From NCBI RefSeq assembly GCF_007747995.1, contig NZ_CP036276.1, forward strand, positions 2,471,001 to 2,535,000: DNA of 64,000 nucleotides, written 5' to 3'. Both the position numbers and the translations under genes were made by a program. The notes under the pieces were generated by a model. The model saw only the letters and a list, made by a program, of their open reading frames with translations, did not search any database and was not told the origin of the DNA. Shown here piece after piece: positions 8,818-20,000 of the stretch. Source of the DNA: Symmachiella dynata (GTDB lineage Bacteria > Planctomycetota > Planctomycetia > Planctomycetales > Planctomycetaceae). Within the stretch, counting starts at the first letter, position 1. Each line of letters starts with the position of its first letter.

Positions 8818-9041
8818 TAGCCACAGATTGAACACAGATCAAACACAGATTTCGTAGGGTCCGCTGTGCGGACCGCAATGGGCGAAAGAGTCCGCATAGA
8901 GGACTCTACACCTCCTTTGCGGATCAAAACTAGCGAAATACACTTTTCAAGCGGATCGGGATTAAGACACACGTCTTCACAGATTTCTAAAGCCCCACAT
9001 TTTTTTGATCTGTGTTTTATCCGTGTTCAATCTGTGGCTAA
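8818..9041. repeat. CACAGAT-family inverted repeat with inner palindromes
   Basis: The left arm 8818-8852 repeats an 11-base unit (AACACAGATTG-like) three times. The right arm 9007-9041 is its near-perfect reverse complement. The loop holds two shorter palindromes, GGTCCGC-TGT-GCGGACC and AGAGTCC...GGACTCT, resembling the arms of the element at 12042-12116. Confidence 0.8.
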
Positions 9042-9091
9042 AAAAAATAACATCACACACGAAATATTGAATTGCCGGGAGCAACAAAACA

Positions 9092-9976
9092 GTGTCGGAT
9101 AACCCGCTGGATCACAACTTCAAGAAGCAACATGACTATTTGATCGGTATCGATTCCGATGGCTGCGCGTTTGACTCGATGGAGGTCAAACACAAAGAGT
9201 GCTTCATCCCCAATACCGTCAAATACTTCAATCTGGCGGCCGTCTCGAAATATGCGCGTCAGGCGGCGGAGTTTGTGAATTTGTATTCTAAAGGGCGAGG
9301 CATCAATCGCTTTCCCGCTCTGATCGAGACCGTTGATTTATTGCGGGAGTGGCCCGATGTTATCCGCCGCAACGTCGAGATTCCGCAGTTGCAGGAAGTC
9401 CGCGATTGGATTGCTCGTGAAGACAAACTGGGCAATCCAGCTTTGGAAGCTGAGGTCGCCAAAAATCCAACACCAGAACTGAGTAACGCCTTGGCATGGT
9501 CCAAAGCGGTCAATGCGACGGTCGACGACATTGTGCACAACGTTCCGCCGTTTCCCAACGTGCGGGAAAGTTTGGAAAAACTGAGCAGCGTCGCCGACAT
9601 GATTGTTTGTTCCGCGACCCCCAATAAGGCGCTCGGCAAGGAATGGGAAGAGCACGATATTGCGAAATACGTCGCCGCCATTTGCGGGCAGGAAGCGGGT
9701 AGCAAGAAAGAAACGCTCGGTCAAGCGGCCGGACATGGTTATGCGAAAAACCATGTGCTGATGATCGGCGACGCCCCGGGAGACATGAAAGCCGCTAAAG
9801 CGGTCGGCGCACTGTTTTATCCCATCAACCCCGGTGCCGAAGAGCAAAGTTGGCAACGGTTCCTGGATGAGTCGTGCGATAAATTCTTAAACGATCAATA
9901 CGCAGGTGAATACGAAGCGGCCTTGATCGCCGAATTCGACACCTACCTGCCGGAATTGCCGCCCTGGAAGAGTTGA
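9092..9976 (+). CDS. HAD-superfamily phosphatase
   Basis: Haloacid dehalogenase-like hydrolase, 294 residues, from a GTG start with GGGAG upstream. Motif I is DSDGCAFDS (nucleophile D21, acid/base D23), motif II is VCSATP near residue 172, and motif IV is GDAPGD near 226 followed by a conserved AAKA helix. A long all-helical cap is inserted between motifs I and II (about 30-140). The substrate cannot be read from the sequence. Its place between phosphofructokinase and 6-phosphogluconate dehydrogenase suggests a sugar phosphate or phosphoglycolate. HXK-like GSKKETL after the core is consistent with the motif III lysine. Confidence 0.8.
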   Translation: MSDNPLDHNFKKQHDYLIGIDSDGCAFDSMEVKHKECFIPNTVKYFNLAAVSKYARQAAEFVNLYSKGRGINRFPALIETVDLLREWPDVIRRNVEIPQLQEVRDWIAREDKLGNPALEAEVAKNPTPELSNALAWSKAVNATVDDIVHNVPPFPNVRESLEKLSSVADMIVCSATPNKALGKEWEEHDIAKYVAAICGQEAGSKKETLGQAAGHGYAKNHVLMIGDAPGDMKAAKAVGALFYPINPGAEEQSWQRFLDESCDKFLNDQYAGEYEAALIAEFDTYLPELPPWKS

Positions 9977-10024
9977 GGGGGGCCATCATTCCCCACACGG
10001 CGGGAGACACATAGAATCGGGACG

Positions 10025-10114
10025 AGGCTTTAGCCTATAGACTGTAGATCTTAGGACGAACAATTGATCGCTGCAGGCCGTGCCCTACGGCCTACAGTCT
10101 AAGGCCTACAGCCT
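10025..10114. repeat. CTGTAGGC-family inverted repeat, copy 1
   Basis: AGGCTTTAGCC...ACTGTAG on the left (10025-10047) is the imperfect reverse complement of CTACAGTCTAAGG...AGCCT on the right (10092-10114). Related copies are at 40608-40754 and 62811-62890. Confidence 0.7.
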
Positions 10115-10152
10115 AACCCCATACAAACCCTTTTGCGAAAGTATGTCAGACA

Positions 10153-11583
10153 ATGGCTCAATGTGATATTGGATTGGTCGGCTTGGCCGTCATGGGACAA
10201 AACCTGGTGCTCAATATGGAGAGCCGGGGCTATCGGGTAGCGGTGTTTAATCGCACGACCAGCAAGGTGGATGATTTCCTTGCGGATGAGGCGGCCGGTA
10301 AGAACATCGATGGTTTTCATTCGCTCAAGGAATTGGTCGCTTCGCTCAAATCGCCGCGACAGGTGATGTTGATGGTCAAAGCAGGACCAGCCGTCGATGC
10401 TTTGATCGATGAGCTCAAAGGTCTGCTTGATCCGGGTGATATTATTATCGATGGTGGAAACACCTACTTCCCAGACACGAATCGTCGCACCAAAGAGGTC
10501 GAAGAGGCCGGTCTGTTGTTCGTGGGGACGGGGGTTTCCGGGGGAGAAGAAGGGGCGCTCAAAGGCCCCAGTATTATGCCCGGCGGCAGCGAAGCTGCGT
10601 GGCCGCACGTTAAAGAGCTGTTCCAAAAAATCTCCGCCAAAGTCGGCCCGAATGCTGACATCCCCTGTTGCGAATGGGTCGGACCGGCCGGGGCAGGGCA
10701 CTATGTCAAAATGGTGCACAATGGCATCGAATACGGCGACATGCAGCTGATCTGCGAAGCGTATTTCATTCTGAAAAACGCGCTGGGCTTAACGAACGAC
10801 GAATTGCATGACGTCTTCAAAGAGTGGAACCTTGGCGAGTTGGAAAGTTATCTAATCGAGATCACTCGTGATATCTTCACCGTGAAAGATCCGGAGACAG
10901 GCGGGTATTTGGTCGACCAAATTATGGATACCGCCCGACAAAAGGGAACCGGCAAATGGATGAGCCAACATGCTCTCGATTTGGGTGTACCCACGACATT
11001 GATCACCGAAGCGGTCTATGCTCGCGCGTTGTCCGCACTCAAAGACGCCCGCGTTCGCGCCTCAAAAGTCCTCAGCGGCCCCGATGCCAAATACACCGGT
11101 GATCGCGACAAATTTATCGAAGATGTCCGCCAGGCGTTGTTTGCCTCAAAAATCTGTAGTTATGCCCAAGGCTATGTGCAACTGGATGCCGCGGCTGACG
11201 AATTTGGTTGGAAGTTGGACAACGGCAATATCGCTTTGTTGTGGCGAGGTGGCTGCATCATTCGGGCGACATTCCTGGGTGATATCAAAGCGGCGTTTGA
11301 TAAGAATCCCGACTTGGAAAATCTATTGCTGGATGACTTCTTCGCCGATGCGGTGCAAAAAGCACAACCGAGTTGGCGGCATGTTGTCGGCACGGCAGTG
11401 GAGTTAGGACTACCCGTCCCCGGTTTCGCAGCCGCACTCACGTACTTCGATGGTTATCGTTTGGCACGTCTGCCCGCCAACCTGTTGCAGGCCCAACGCG
11501 ACTATTTCGGAGCGCACACCTATCAACGGCTGGACAAAGAGGGTACGTTCCATACGGATTGGATCCGCGAACGTACGCTCTAG
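10153..11583 (+). CDS. gnd: 6-phosphogluconate dehydrogenase (decarboxylating)
   Basis: Oxidises 6-phosphogluconate to ribulose 5-phosphate and CO2 with NADP in the pentose phosphate pathway. Length of 476 residues is typical of the long homodimeric form. The N-terminal Rossmann fold shows GLAVMGQNLVLNM with NRT after strand 2, where an Arg contacts the NADP phosphate. The substrate signature is IIDGGNTYFPDT, then GTGVSGGEEGALKGPS, and the catalytic lysine region is GAGHYVKMVHNGIEYGD. The all-helical C-terminal domain is intact, ending HTDW. It shares strand and neighbourhood with the PFK and HAD genes, though the gap to the HAD gene contains a palindromic repeat. A hairpin terminator follows the stop. 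Confidence 0.96.
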   Translation: MAQCDIGLVGLAVMGQNLVLNMESRGYRVAVFNRTTSKVDDFLADEAAGKNIDGFHSLKELVASLKSPRQVMLMVKAGPAVDALIDELKGLLDPGDIIIDGGNTYFPDTNRRTKEVEEAGLLFVGTGVSGGEEGALKGPSIMPGGSEAAWPHVKELFQKISAKVGPNADIPCCEWVGPAGAGHYVKMVHNGIEYGDMQLICEAYFILKNALGLTNDELHDVFKEWNLGELESYLIEITRDIFTVKDPETGGYLVDQIMDTARQKGTGKWMSQHALDLGVPTTLITEAVYARALSALKDARVRASKVLSGPDAKYTGDRDKFIEDVRQALFASKICSYAQGYVQLDAAADEFGWKLDNGNIALLWRGGCIIRATFLGDIKAAFDKNPDLENLLLDDFFADAVQKAQPSWRHVVGTAVELGLPVPGFAAALTYFDGYRLARLPANLLQAQRDYFGAHTYQRLDKEGTFHTDWIRERTL

Positions 11584-11597
11584 TTTCGCTCAAAAGC

Positions 11598-11620
11598 CCC
11601 CGGTTCGCCGGGGATTTTAT
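11598..11620 (+). terminator. Rho-independent terminator after gnd
   Basis: CCCCGG-TTCG-CCGGGG stem with a UUCG tetraloop, then ATTTTATT. It starts 14 bp after the gnd stop. Confidence 0.8.
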
Positions 11621-11646
11621 TGGCCCATAACGGAACAAAACCCTCC

Positions 11647-12018
11647 ATGCGCATCGAGCATTTTGCGATCTACGCCGAAGATACCATCGAATTAGCCGAC
11701 TGGTACTGTGAAAAGTTCGGTCTAAAAGTCGTATTCCGTAATGAGCAGCAACCGCCGGTCTTTTTTGTGGCGGATGAATCAGGGATGTCGATCGAGATCA
11801 TCGGTCGTCCTCCTCGGGCTCAACCGATTGACTTTGGTGATGTGTTTCACTTCGCGTTTATCGTGGATGACTTCGATGCGACTGTGGCGGAATTGACGGC
11901 AAAGGGAGTCCCCTTTGAAGACGAAATTCAGTTTGCCGATGGAGCGGTCCGCATCTGTTATTTCGCCGACCCGGCCGGAAATCGCGGACAGGTTGTCTAC
12001 CGTAGCCAACCATTGTAA
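11647..12018 (+). CDS. VOC-family (glyoxalase/dioxygenase fold) protein
   Basis: A small 123-residue vicinal-oxygen-chelate protein beginning at ATG 11647; an in-frame TTG at 11620 lies inside the preceding terminator. It has paired beta-alpha-beta-beta-beta modules: MRIEHFAIYAEDTIELADWY at the N-terminus (with a potential metal ligand H5) and VFHFAFIVDDFDATVAEL in the middle, ending FADPAGNRGQVVYR. The family includes glyoxalase I, bleomycin-binding proteins and dioxygenases, and substrate cannot be assigned. A perfect 21-bp inverted repeat lies immediately downstream. Confidence 0.8.
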   Translation: MRIEHFAIYAEDTIELADWYCEKFGLKVVFRNEQQPPVFFVADESGMSIEIIGRPPRAQPIDFGDVFHFAFIVDDFDATVAELTAKGVPFEDEIQFADGAVRICYFADPAGNRGQVVYRSQPL

Positions 12019-12041
12019 AGAGAAGCCGTAACATAAGAATC

Positions 12042-12116
12042 GTAGGTCATGCTGTGCATGACGAATCGTGATCGATGGACGTTTTCCCAAGCATTGTCAT
12101 GCACAGCATGACCTAC
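12042..12116. repeat. Perfect 21-bp inverted repeat, CATGCTGTGCATG family
   Basis: Arms 12042-12062 and 12096-12116 are exact reverse complements (GTAGGTCATGCTGTGCATGA... in the left arm). Each arm is itself a hairpin (TCATGC-TGT-GCATGA). The 33-bp centre is unrelated. A further hairpin, GGCAGGC-TCCC-GCCTGCC, lies just downstream. Confidence 0.85.
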
Positions 12117-12205
12117 AAAGACGTTAAGACATTGCGATAAGACCGTAGGGCAGGCTCCCGCCTGCCTAGTGCAAATGGCGAACCCCTAAAGTGGGAGCCG
12201 GTGAG

Positions 12206-12940
12206 ATGAGGCTACAATTCTTGGGGACGGGGGGATATCATCCCACGGAGCAGCGGCACACCTCTTGCGTGTTGCTGCCCGACACCGGAATTGCGTTTGA
12301 TGCCGGAACCAGTTTCTTTCGCGTTCCCAGCCGCCTCAAGACCGACGAGCTCGACGTCTTTCTATCGCACGCACATCTCGACCATATAATTGGATTGACC
12401 TATTTCATCGTTCCTCTATTGAGTGGGCAAATCAAACAGGTCCGCGTGCATGGACGTCCTCAGGACTTGGATGCTGTGCAAACGCATCTGTTTTCGAAGC
12501 AGCTATTTCCCATTCTGCCCGAGTTTGATTTCCGCGAAATTCAACAATCGTATGCCGTCGCGGATGGCGGGACCTTAACGCACGTGCCACTCAAACACCC
12601 CGGCGGCTCGTTGGGATATCGGATTGATTGGCCCGAGCGGTCGTTGGCCTATCTGACCGATACGACGGTCGATCCTGATTACCTCGATTTTATTCGCGGT
12701 GTCGATGTATTGATCCACGAGTGCAATTTCACCGATGACATGTCGCAGTGGTGCGAGACCACCGGGCATAGCAACACATCAGCTGTGGCTCAGTTGGCGC
12801 GGGATGCTGAGGTCGGCCGTTTGTACCTAACGCATTTTGACCCGCAAAGCGATGGCGACGACCCTGTCGGTTTGGAAATCGCACGCGGTATTTTTCCCGA
12901 GTCGGCGGTTGCCGAGGACCTGTTGGAAATCGAATTTTAA
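12206..12940 (+). CDS. Metallo-beta-lactamase fold hydrolase (RNase Z-like)
   Basis: A 244-residue MBL-fold enzyme. The start MRLQFLGTGG matches the conserved first strand of RNase Z/PhnP-like proteins. The metal motif is H55-A-H57-L-D59-H60 (SHAHLDHIIGL). Further ligands are likely the histidine in HPGGSLGYRI, the aspartate in YLTDTT, and LIHECNF and THFDP near the end. ATG 12206 is preferred over an in-frame GTG at 12191, since GGGAG falls between them. Substrate is unknown: tRNA 3' end, cyclic phosphodiester or lactone are all known in the family. The methyltransferase gene starts 23 bp after the stop, so the two are probably co-transcribed. Confidence 0.85.
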   Translation: MRLQFLGTGGYHPTEQRHTSCVLLPDTGIAFDAGTSFFRVPSRLKTDELDVFLSHAHLDHIIGLTYFIVPLLSGQIKQVRVHGRPQDLDAVQTHLFSKQLFPILPEFDFREIQQSYAVADGGTLTHVPLKHPGGSLGYRIDWPERSLAYLTDTTVDPDYLDFIRGVDVLIHECNFTDDMSQWCETTGHSNTSAVAQLARDAEVGRLYLTHFDPQSDGDDPVGLEIARGIFPESAVAEDLLEIEF

Positions 12941-12963
12941 ACCGTGCGGGAACATCACAAAAC

Positions 12964-13908
12964 GTGAACTCGACTTTTCTCGAACAACTACGCAGTCCAG
13001 AGTCCGGCGGGCAACTGCGGCTGGATACCGAGCAATCGCAGCTCGTTGATGAATCGTCCGGCGATTCGTATCCCATCATCGAGGGCATTCCGCGTTTCGT
13101 CGCCTCAGAGCATCTCGCCAGTTTTGGGCTGCAGTGGAATAAATACGAAGTCGCCCACGACGACGAAGACCGCGCCACGTTTCAAGCAAAAACCGGCATG
13201 CGGCTGGAAGACTTGTCCGGTCTACGCGTCTTGGATGCCGGTTGCGGCGGGGGGCGGTACAGTAAAATCGTCGGCGAAGCTGGAGCAAAAGTCATCGGTG
13301 CCGATCACAGCACGGCTGTCGAAAAAGCGGCGCAACTGTGTGGGCACCTTCCCGATGTCAATTTCGTACAGGCGGACCTTAAGAAACTGCCGCTGGAGCC
13401 GGCTTCATTCGATTTCGTCTTCTCCATCGGCGTGATGCATCACGATGCCGATACGCGGGCGGTCTTTGATTCGGTCGCGAAATTCGTCAAACCGGGCGGC
13501 AAAATGGCGGTCTGGTTGTATCGCCGCAATCAGTGGTGGCAAGAATGGATCAACGATGCCCTCCGCCGCCGCACGACGACGATGCCTGCGGAAAAGCTCG
13601 AGCCCTGGTGCCGCCGCGGTGCTTGGTTGGGCGGACTGCCGGTGATCGGCAAGACGCTCAATAAAATCGCCAACTTCAGCAATCACCCCAACTGGGAAAA
13701 CCGCGTTTGCGACACGTTTGATTGGTACGCCCCGCAGTACCAATATCACCACACGGTCGAGGAATTGAGCGGTTGGTTTCGCGACGCCGGTTTTGACCAA
13801 CTGCGCGTACTGCCGCCGGAAAAAACGGGCCGGTTCTATCGCTGGACGTACGAGCAAAACCTGCTGATTGGCAGCGGGGTGAATGTACAGGCGACGCGGA
13901 TATCGTGA
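12964..13908 (+). CDS. Class I SAM-dependent methyltransferase with Trm112-like N-terminus
   Basis: 314 residues from a GTG start. The first ~50 residues resemble a Trm112/zinc-ribbon-like module that has lost its cysteines (LRSPESGGQLRL...YPIIEGIPRFV). The Rossmann core carries SAM motif I VLDAGCGGGRYS (residues 89-100), an acidic end of strand 2 (IGADHS), motif II FVQADLKKLPL and motif IV FDFVFSIGVMHH. The C-terminal ~120 residues form a cap rich in Trp and Arg. This plan is common among methyltransferases acting on small molecules or glycans. Substrate is unknown. It is probably one operon with the MBL-fold gene. Confidence 0.85.
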   Translation: MNSTFLEQLRSPESGGQLRLDTEQSQLVDESSGDSYPIIEGIPRFVASEHLASFGLQWNKYEVAHDDEDRATFQAKTGMRLEDLSGLRVLDAGCGGGRYSKIVGEAGAKVIGADHSTAVEKAAQLCGHLPDVNFVQADLKKLPLEPASFDFVFSIGVMHHDADTRAVFDSVAKFVKPGGKMAVWLYRRNQWWQEWINDALRRRTTTMPAEKLEPWCRRGAWLGGLPVIGKTLNKIANFSNHPNWENRVCDTFDWYAPQYQYHHTVEELSGWFRDAGFDQLRVLPPEKTGRFYRWTYEQNLLIGSGVNVQATRIS

Positions 13909-13937
13909 TGGCTGGGTGGGGCGGTGATTTGCGACGG

Positions 13938-13967
13938 TTGTTGCCTTCGACACGCCCCCTCTATAAT
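13938..13967 (+). promoter_or_regulatory. Predicted sigma-70 promoter for the double uvrA
   Basis: TTGTTG (13938-13943) and a consensus TATAAT (13962-13967) with an 18-bp spacer, 68 bp before the start codon. No LexA-like box was recognised around it. Confidence 0.55.
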
Positions 13968-14034
13968 GAGTGTGTTGTTGAGCGAATCCATCGCGACTAT
14001 CCCCCCCTGAAATCAATACCCCCGCAATTCCTCG

Positions 14035-17000
14035 ATGTCCGAAACCAAGATTGTCGTTCGCGGCGCGCGGGAGCATAATCTCCGCGACGTGAATCTTACG
14101 ATTCCCCGCAATCAACTTGTCGTAATGACCGGCGTCAGCGGGTCGGGCAAGAGTTCCCTGGCATTCGATACGCTCTATGCCGAGGGGCAGCGGCGGTACG
14201 TCGAGTCGCTTTCCAGCTACGCGCGGCAATTCCTGGGCCAATTGCCCAAACCGGACGTCGATGCAATTTCCGGACTCTCGCCATCGATCTCGATCCAACA
14301 AAAATCAACCGGCCGCAATCCCCGCAGTACTGTCGGAACGATTACCGAAATCTATGATTACCTGCGTGTCCTGTTCGCGCGGGTGGGGCAGGGGTACTGC
14401 CACAAATGCGATCGCCCGATCACCGCACAAACGCCCGAGCAAATTGCCGAGAACATCGCACGACTTCCCGAGGGGACGCGGCTGCAGATTTTGGCACCGT
14501 TGATCAACCGGCAAAAGGGGGAATACCGGGACCTGTTTGAGGATTTGCTCAAACAAGGCTATCTCCGCGCGCGGGTCAACGGCAACGTCGTCAACCTGAC
14601 CGATGATCTGCAACTCGACCGCCAAATGCGGCACACGATCGAAGTCGTGATCGACCGCTTGGTCATCGGCACCAAGCAACGCAGCCGACTGGCCGAAGCG
14701 GTGGAAAATGCGCTGAAACTTTCCGGCGGCAGTCTGATTGCTGCTCCCGAGTTGAAATCGTCAGGACGAGCGCGTAAGAGCGCACCCCAGGCCGCCGAAG
14801 AACGGCTCTACAGTTCGCACTACGCCTGCACAAATTGCGGGATCAGTTACGAACCCCCTTCGCCGCAACTGTTCAGTTTCAACAGCCCGTTGGGAATGTG
14901 TCTCGACTGCAACGGCTTGGGGATGAAACATGATTTTAACCATGAGAAATTGATTCCCAACGACAAACGCTCCGTCGCCAAAGGGGCGATCGAACTGTTG
15001 GGGACGTTGGGGAAAATTGGCCGCTGGAAGCGGCACATTTATCGCGGGGCGGCTGCCTTCTTGGAAAAAGAGCACGGCTTGCCTGCAGACTCGCTGCTCA
15101 AAATGCCTTGGCGTGATATCCCGGCAACGATCCAAAACCAGCTCCTCTACGGCACGGGCGATCGCCATATTACGTTTGCTTGGCGGCAATCGGGGGGGAC
15201 GTGGAAACATGGCGGGGTGTGGGAGGGATTTATCCCTGAACTGCTGGAGAGTTATCGCAAAGCCAAAAATCCGATGCGGCGGCGGCAACTTGAAAAGTAT
15301 ATGGAAATCGTCCGTTGCCCCACCTGTCGCGGAGCGCGTCTCAACCAACAATCACGAAGCGTGAGGATCTCCACCGCATCGGCCGCGTATCGCAAACGGA
15401 AATTGCCGCTCGATTTGTCGCTGTCCGATGTCTGCGCGTTGAGCATTGCGGCAGCGGGGGAGTTTTTCGAACAACTCGACCTCGACGACGCGCGGCAGTT
15501 CATTGCCACGGAAATTCTCAAAGAGATCCGCGGGCGGTTGGGGTTTTTGTTGCAGTGCGGATTGGATTATCTCACGCTGGAGCGGACAGCGCCGACTCTG
15601 TCGGGCGGGGAAAGCCAACGCATTCGCCTTGCCGGACAAATCGGCAGCGGGTTGGTCGGAGTGTTGTACATTCTCGACGAACCCTCAATCGGTCTGCATC
15701 CCCGTGACAATACGCAATTGCTTAACAGCCTGCTGCACCTGCGCGATCAGGGCAACACGGTCGTGGTCGTCGAGCATGACGAAGAGACGATGCGCGCCGC
15801 CGACCACATTGTCGATTTCGGTCCCGGGCCGGGCGTGCGGGGTGGCGAGATTGTGGCGGAAGGCACGCTGTCGCAGATTCAAAAATCTTCGCGCAGCTTG
15901 ACGGGCCAATACATTTCCGGCAAACGACGAATTGATATTCCGCAGCAGCGTCGCAAGCCGGGACGCGGAAAACTAAAAATCGTCGCCGCTCAGCACAACA
16001 ACTTGAAGAAAGTCGACGTGTCCTTTCCGCTGGGAGCATTCGTTTGCATCACCGGTGTGAGTGGATCGGGAAAAAGTTCGCTCGTCAACGACATCCTCTG
16101 GCAGGCGCTCAATAAGCAGATCAATAAGGGGAACGGCAAACCGGGACGGCATACGCGGATCAATGGACTGCAGCATCTCGACAAGGCAATTGACATCGAC
16201 CAGTCCCCCATCGGCCGCACGCCGCGCAGCAATCCGGCTACCTATGTCAAACTACTCGACCATATCCGCGACCTCTATACAAAGCTTCCCGAGTCCAAAG
16301 TCCGCGGCTACAAACCGGGCCGTTTCAGCTTTAATGTCGCCGCCGGGCGGTGCGAAGCGTGTGAAGGGTATGGATCGAACAAACTGGAGATGGATTTTCT
16401 GGCCGACGTCTGGGTGACCTGCCCGGTCTGCGAAGGCCGCCGGTTTAACCACGAAACGTTGGAGGTCCGCTTTAAGGGAGCCAACATCGCCGAAGTGCTC
16501 GACATGGATGTCCAACAGGCGCTGGAGCATTTCCAAAACGTTCCCAAGATCGTCACCTTGTTACAAACGCTGCACGATGTTGGACTCGACTATCTAAAGC
16601 TGGGGCAACCATCGCCCACGCTTTCCGGTGGCGAGGCACAACGCATCAAATTGGCACGCGAGTTGGGCAAACGTTCGACCGGCCGTACGATCTATCTGCT
16701 TGACGAACCAACGACCGGGCTGCACTTCGCCGATGTCGAAAAACTGTTGGAGGTCCTGCACGGGTTTGTCGAAGCGGGCAATACCGTGCTGGTCGTCGAA
16801 CACAATCTCGACGTCATCAAGACGGCCGACTGGGTGATTGACCTGGGACCGGAAGGAGGGGAGGGGGGCGGAACCATCGTAGCCGAGGGGACACCCGAAA
16901 CGATCGCCGCTTGCAAAAAATCCTATACCGGTAAGGCGCTCGACGAAATCTTGAATCCCAAGCCGAAACGTAAACGGACCAAAAAAGCAGGCCGCAACGG

Positions 17001-20000
17001 AGACCTGGCTGCTCGCAACAAACAGCACCGCGAGATCATTGTCAGCGGCGCAGCACAACACAATCTGCGATCCGTGGATCTGAAGGTCCCTCGCAATCGC
17101 ATGAGCGTCTTTTGCGGTCCCAGTGGCAGCGGGAAAACTTCGTTGGCGATGGACACGTTATATGCCGAAGGGCAACGACGGTACGTCGAATCGCTCTCCG
17201 CCTATGCGCGGCAGTTTTTGGGGCAGATGCCCAAACCCAAAATCGAACACCTCAGCGGATTGCCGCCGGCGATTGCCATCGAACAACGCTCGACCGGACA
17301 TACCCCCCGTTCTACGGTCGGCACGGTGACGGAAATCTATGACTACCTGCGGATTCTGTATGCGCGGCTTGGACAGCCCTTTTGTCCCGACTGCGAAATT
17401 CCGGTTGCCGGACAAACCACCGACGAGGTCATCGAGAAAATTCTCGCACACGAACCGGGCACCAAGATTTTGGTCCTCGCGCCGCGAGAGGTCCGCGTCG
17501 GAGAGTCGTTCGAGAAACTGTGGGACCGATTACAAAGTCAAGGATTTCTCCGTGTACGGGTCGACGGCACGACATATCGCTTGGACGACATGCCCGAGTG
17601 GGATCGCCGCCGCAAGTTGCAGGTCGAAATCGTTGTGGATCGTTTGACCGTCAATCGCCGTACCCGCTCACGTATCGCCGATTCGGTGGAGTCGGGACTG
17701 GAACTGGGACGCGGTTCGTTGTTGGTCGCAGTGTGCGACGACGACCGCACTGAACCACAGTGGCGCGTCGATCGCTTCAACCTGCATTCCGCCTGCGAAA
17801 ATTGTGGCACCAGTTTTGAGCAACTCACGCCGCACAGTTTTTCATTCAATAGTTCGTTAGGCTGGTGCGACGCCTGCGAGGGACTGGGGACGCAACAAGG
17901 GACCAATCTCGCCGCGTTGATTGCCGATCCAAAACGGAGCATCAACGACGGCGCTATCGCCGTTTGGCCTGAAGTCAAAACCAACAAACAGTTCCAAAAG
18001 ATTCTCGCCGCTCTGGGACGCGAATTCGGGTTGCCGTTGGATGTGCCGTTTCAGGAACTCGCGCCGCAGCACCAACGGTTGGTCCTCTATGGCAGTGGCG
18101 AGCGCTGGATCGCGTTGGATGACAAATCGGGAGTCAAAATCCAATATAAGGGGCTTTATCCAGCGGTCGAGGAATCGACGCGGGTCTCGTTCGTCTACCG
18201 GCAGCGTTTGCGCGATATGATCGGCGAAACGCATTGTTCGATTTGTCACGGCAGCCGGCTCAGACCCGATGCGGCGGCGGTACGGTTGCTTGATAAAACA
18301 TTGCAGCAAGTCTGCGCGATGCCGCTACGGGATAGCCTGGATTTATTCAAGAATTGGAAACTCAACCGAGCGGAAAAACGCATCGCCGGCGATTTGGTCA
18401 ATGAAGTGCAGGGCCGGTTATCGTTTTTGGTCGACGTGGGACTGCACTACCTCTCGTTGGACCGCCCCATGCCGACGCTATCGGGCGGGGAAACGCAGCG
18501 GATTCGACTTGCCGGACAGGTGGGACGCGCCTTGACCGGCGTGTTGTATGTGCTGGATGAGCCGACCATCGGTCTGCATGCTCGCGACAATGGACGGCTG
18601 TTGGAGGCGCTGAAAAAACTCCGGGAATTGAACAACACGTTGATTCTCGTTGAGCACGACCGCGAAGTGATCACCGCCGCCGACCGGTTGTACGACTTTG
18701 GACCCGGCGCCGGGCGGCTCGGTGGAACAGTCGTGGGGCAGGGGACTCCCAAACAACTCGCCGCTAAAAAATCGTCGCTCACCGGACAATACCTCTCAGG
18801 CCGTGAAGAAATTCCGATTCCCACCACGCGACGTATGCAAGATCAAGAGACCGTGCCACCGGGCGGGGGTTGGTTGGAAATTCACGGCGCGCGGCATCAC
18901 AATCTCCGCGACGTCGATCTACGGATTCCGTTGGGGACACTGACCTGTGTCACCGGTGTCTCAGGCTCAGGCAAAAGTTCGTTGATCGAAGACACGCTGG
19001 CCGTCGCCCTGTCGCGGCGTCTGCATCATGGCGGGGGGATTCCCGGGGCGCATGACAAGATTGTCGGCATTGATCAAATCAATAAAGTGATCACCGTCGA
19101 TCAGCAACCGCTGGGAAGCACACCCAAGTCGAATCCAGCGACTTATACCGGCGTGTTTGATCACATTCGCGAGTTGTACTGTCGTTTGCCCGACGCCAAA
19201 GTGCGCGGGTATCGGCCGGGCCGCTTTAGTTTTAATAAACCGGGCGGCCGTTGTGATGCGTGTGAGGGGAACGGTGAACTCTGCATCGAAATGCATTTCC
19301 TGCCCGACGTCTGGGTTCGCTGCGATGATTGTAACGGACGACGCTTCAACGAAGAGACGCTGGCTGTTAAATATCGCGGCAAGTCGATCGCCGATGTGCT
19401 GGAGATGCCCATTGGCGAAGCGGCGGAGTTGTTCGAAAACATCCCCAAAATTCGCCGCTATCTGGCCACCCTGTCCGCGATCGGACTGGACTACTTGACG
19501 CTTGGTCAATCCGCACCGACGCTATCGGGCGGCGAAGCACAACGGGTGAAATTGGCGGCGGAGTTGGCGCGTCCGCAAACCGGCAAGACACTCTACATCC
19601 TGGACGAGCCGACGACCGGTCTGCACTTCGACGACATCCGCAAACTGCTCCGCGTGCTGGACAGTCTGGTCGAGGCGGGCAATACCGTGGTGGTCATTGA
19701 ACACAATCTCGATGTGATCAAAACGTCTGACTGGATCGTCGATATGGGGCCCGAAGCGGGGGGCGAGGGGGGCGAGATCGTCACGGAGGGGACGCCCGAG
19801 GCGGTGGTGAAGTATGCGACGGCTAAAAAACGTGCACGCCGACCTCCCTCGTTTACCGGCGAATTATTATCGCCGATTCTGGCCGCCGGCAAGCGGAGCG
19901 AACGCGAGATCTTCAATGCCCGCGAGGCGGCGAAGAAACGGGCTGGGGATCTTGATATTGCCCAAATCGGCCGCAACGCACAAATGCCGTGGAAAAAGGA

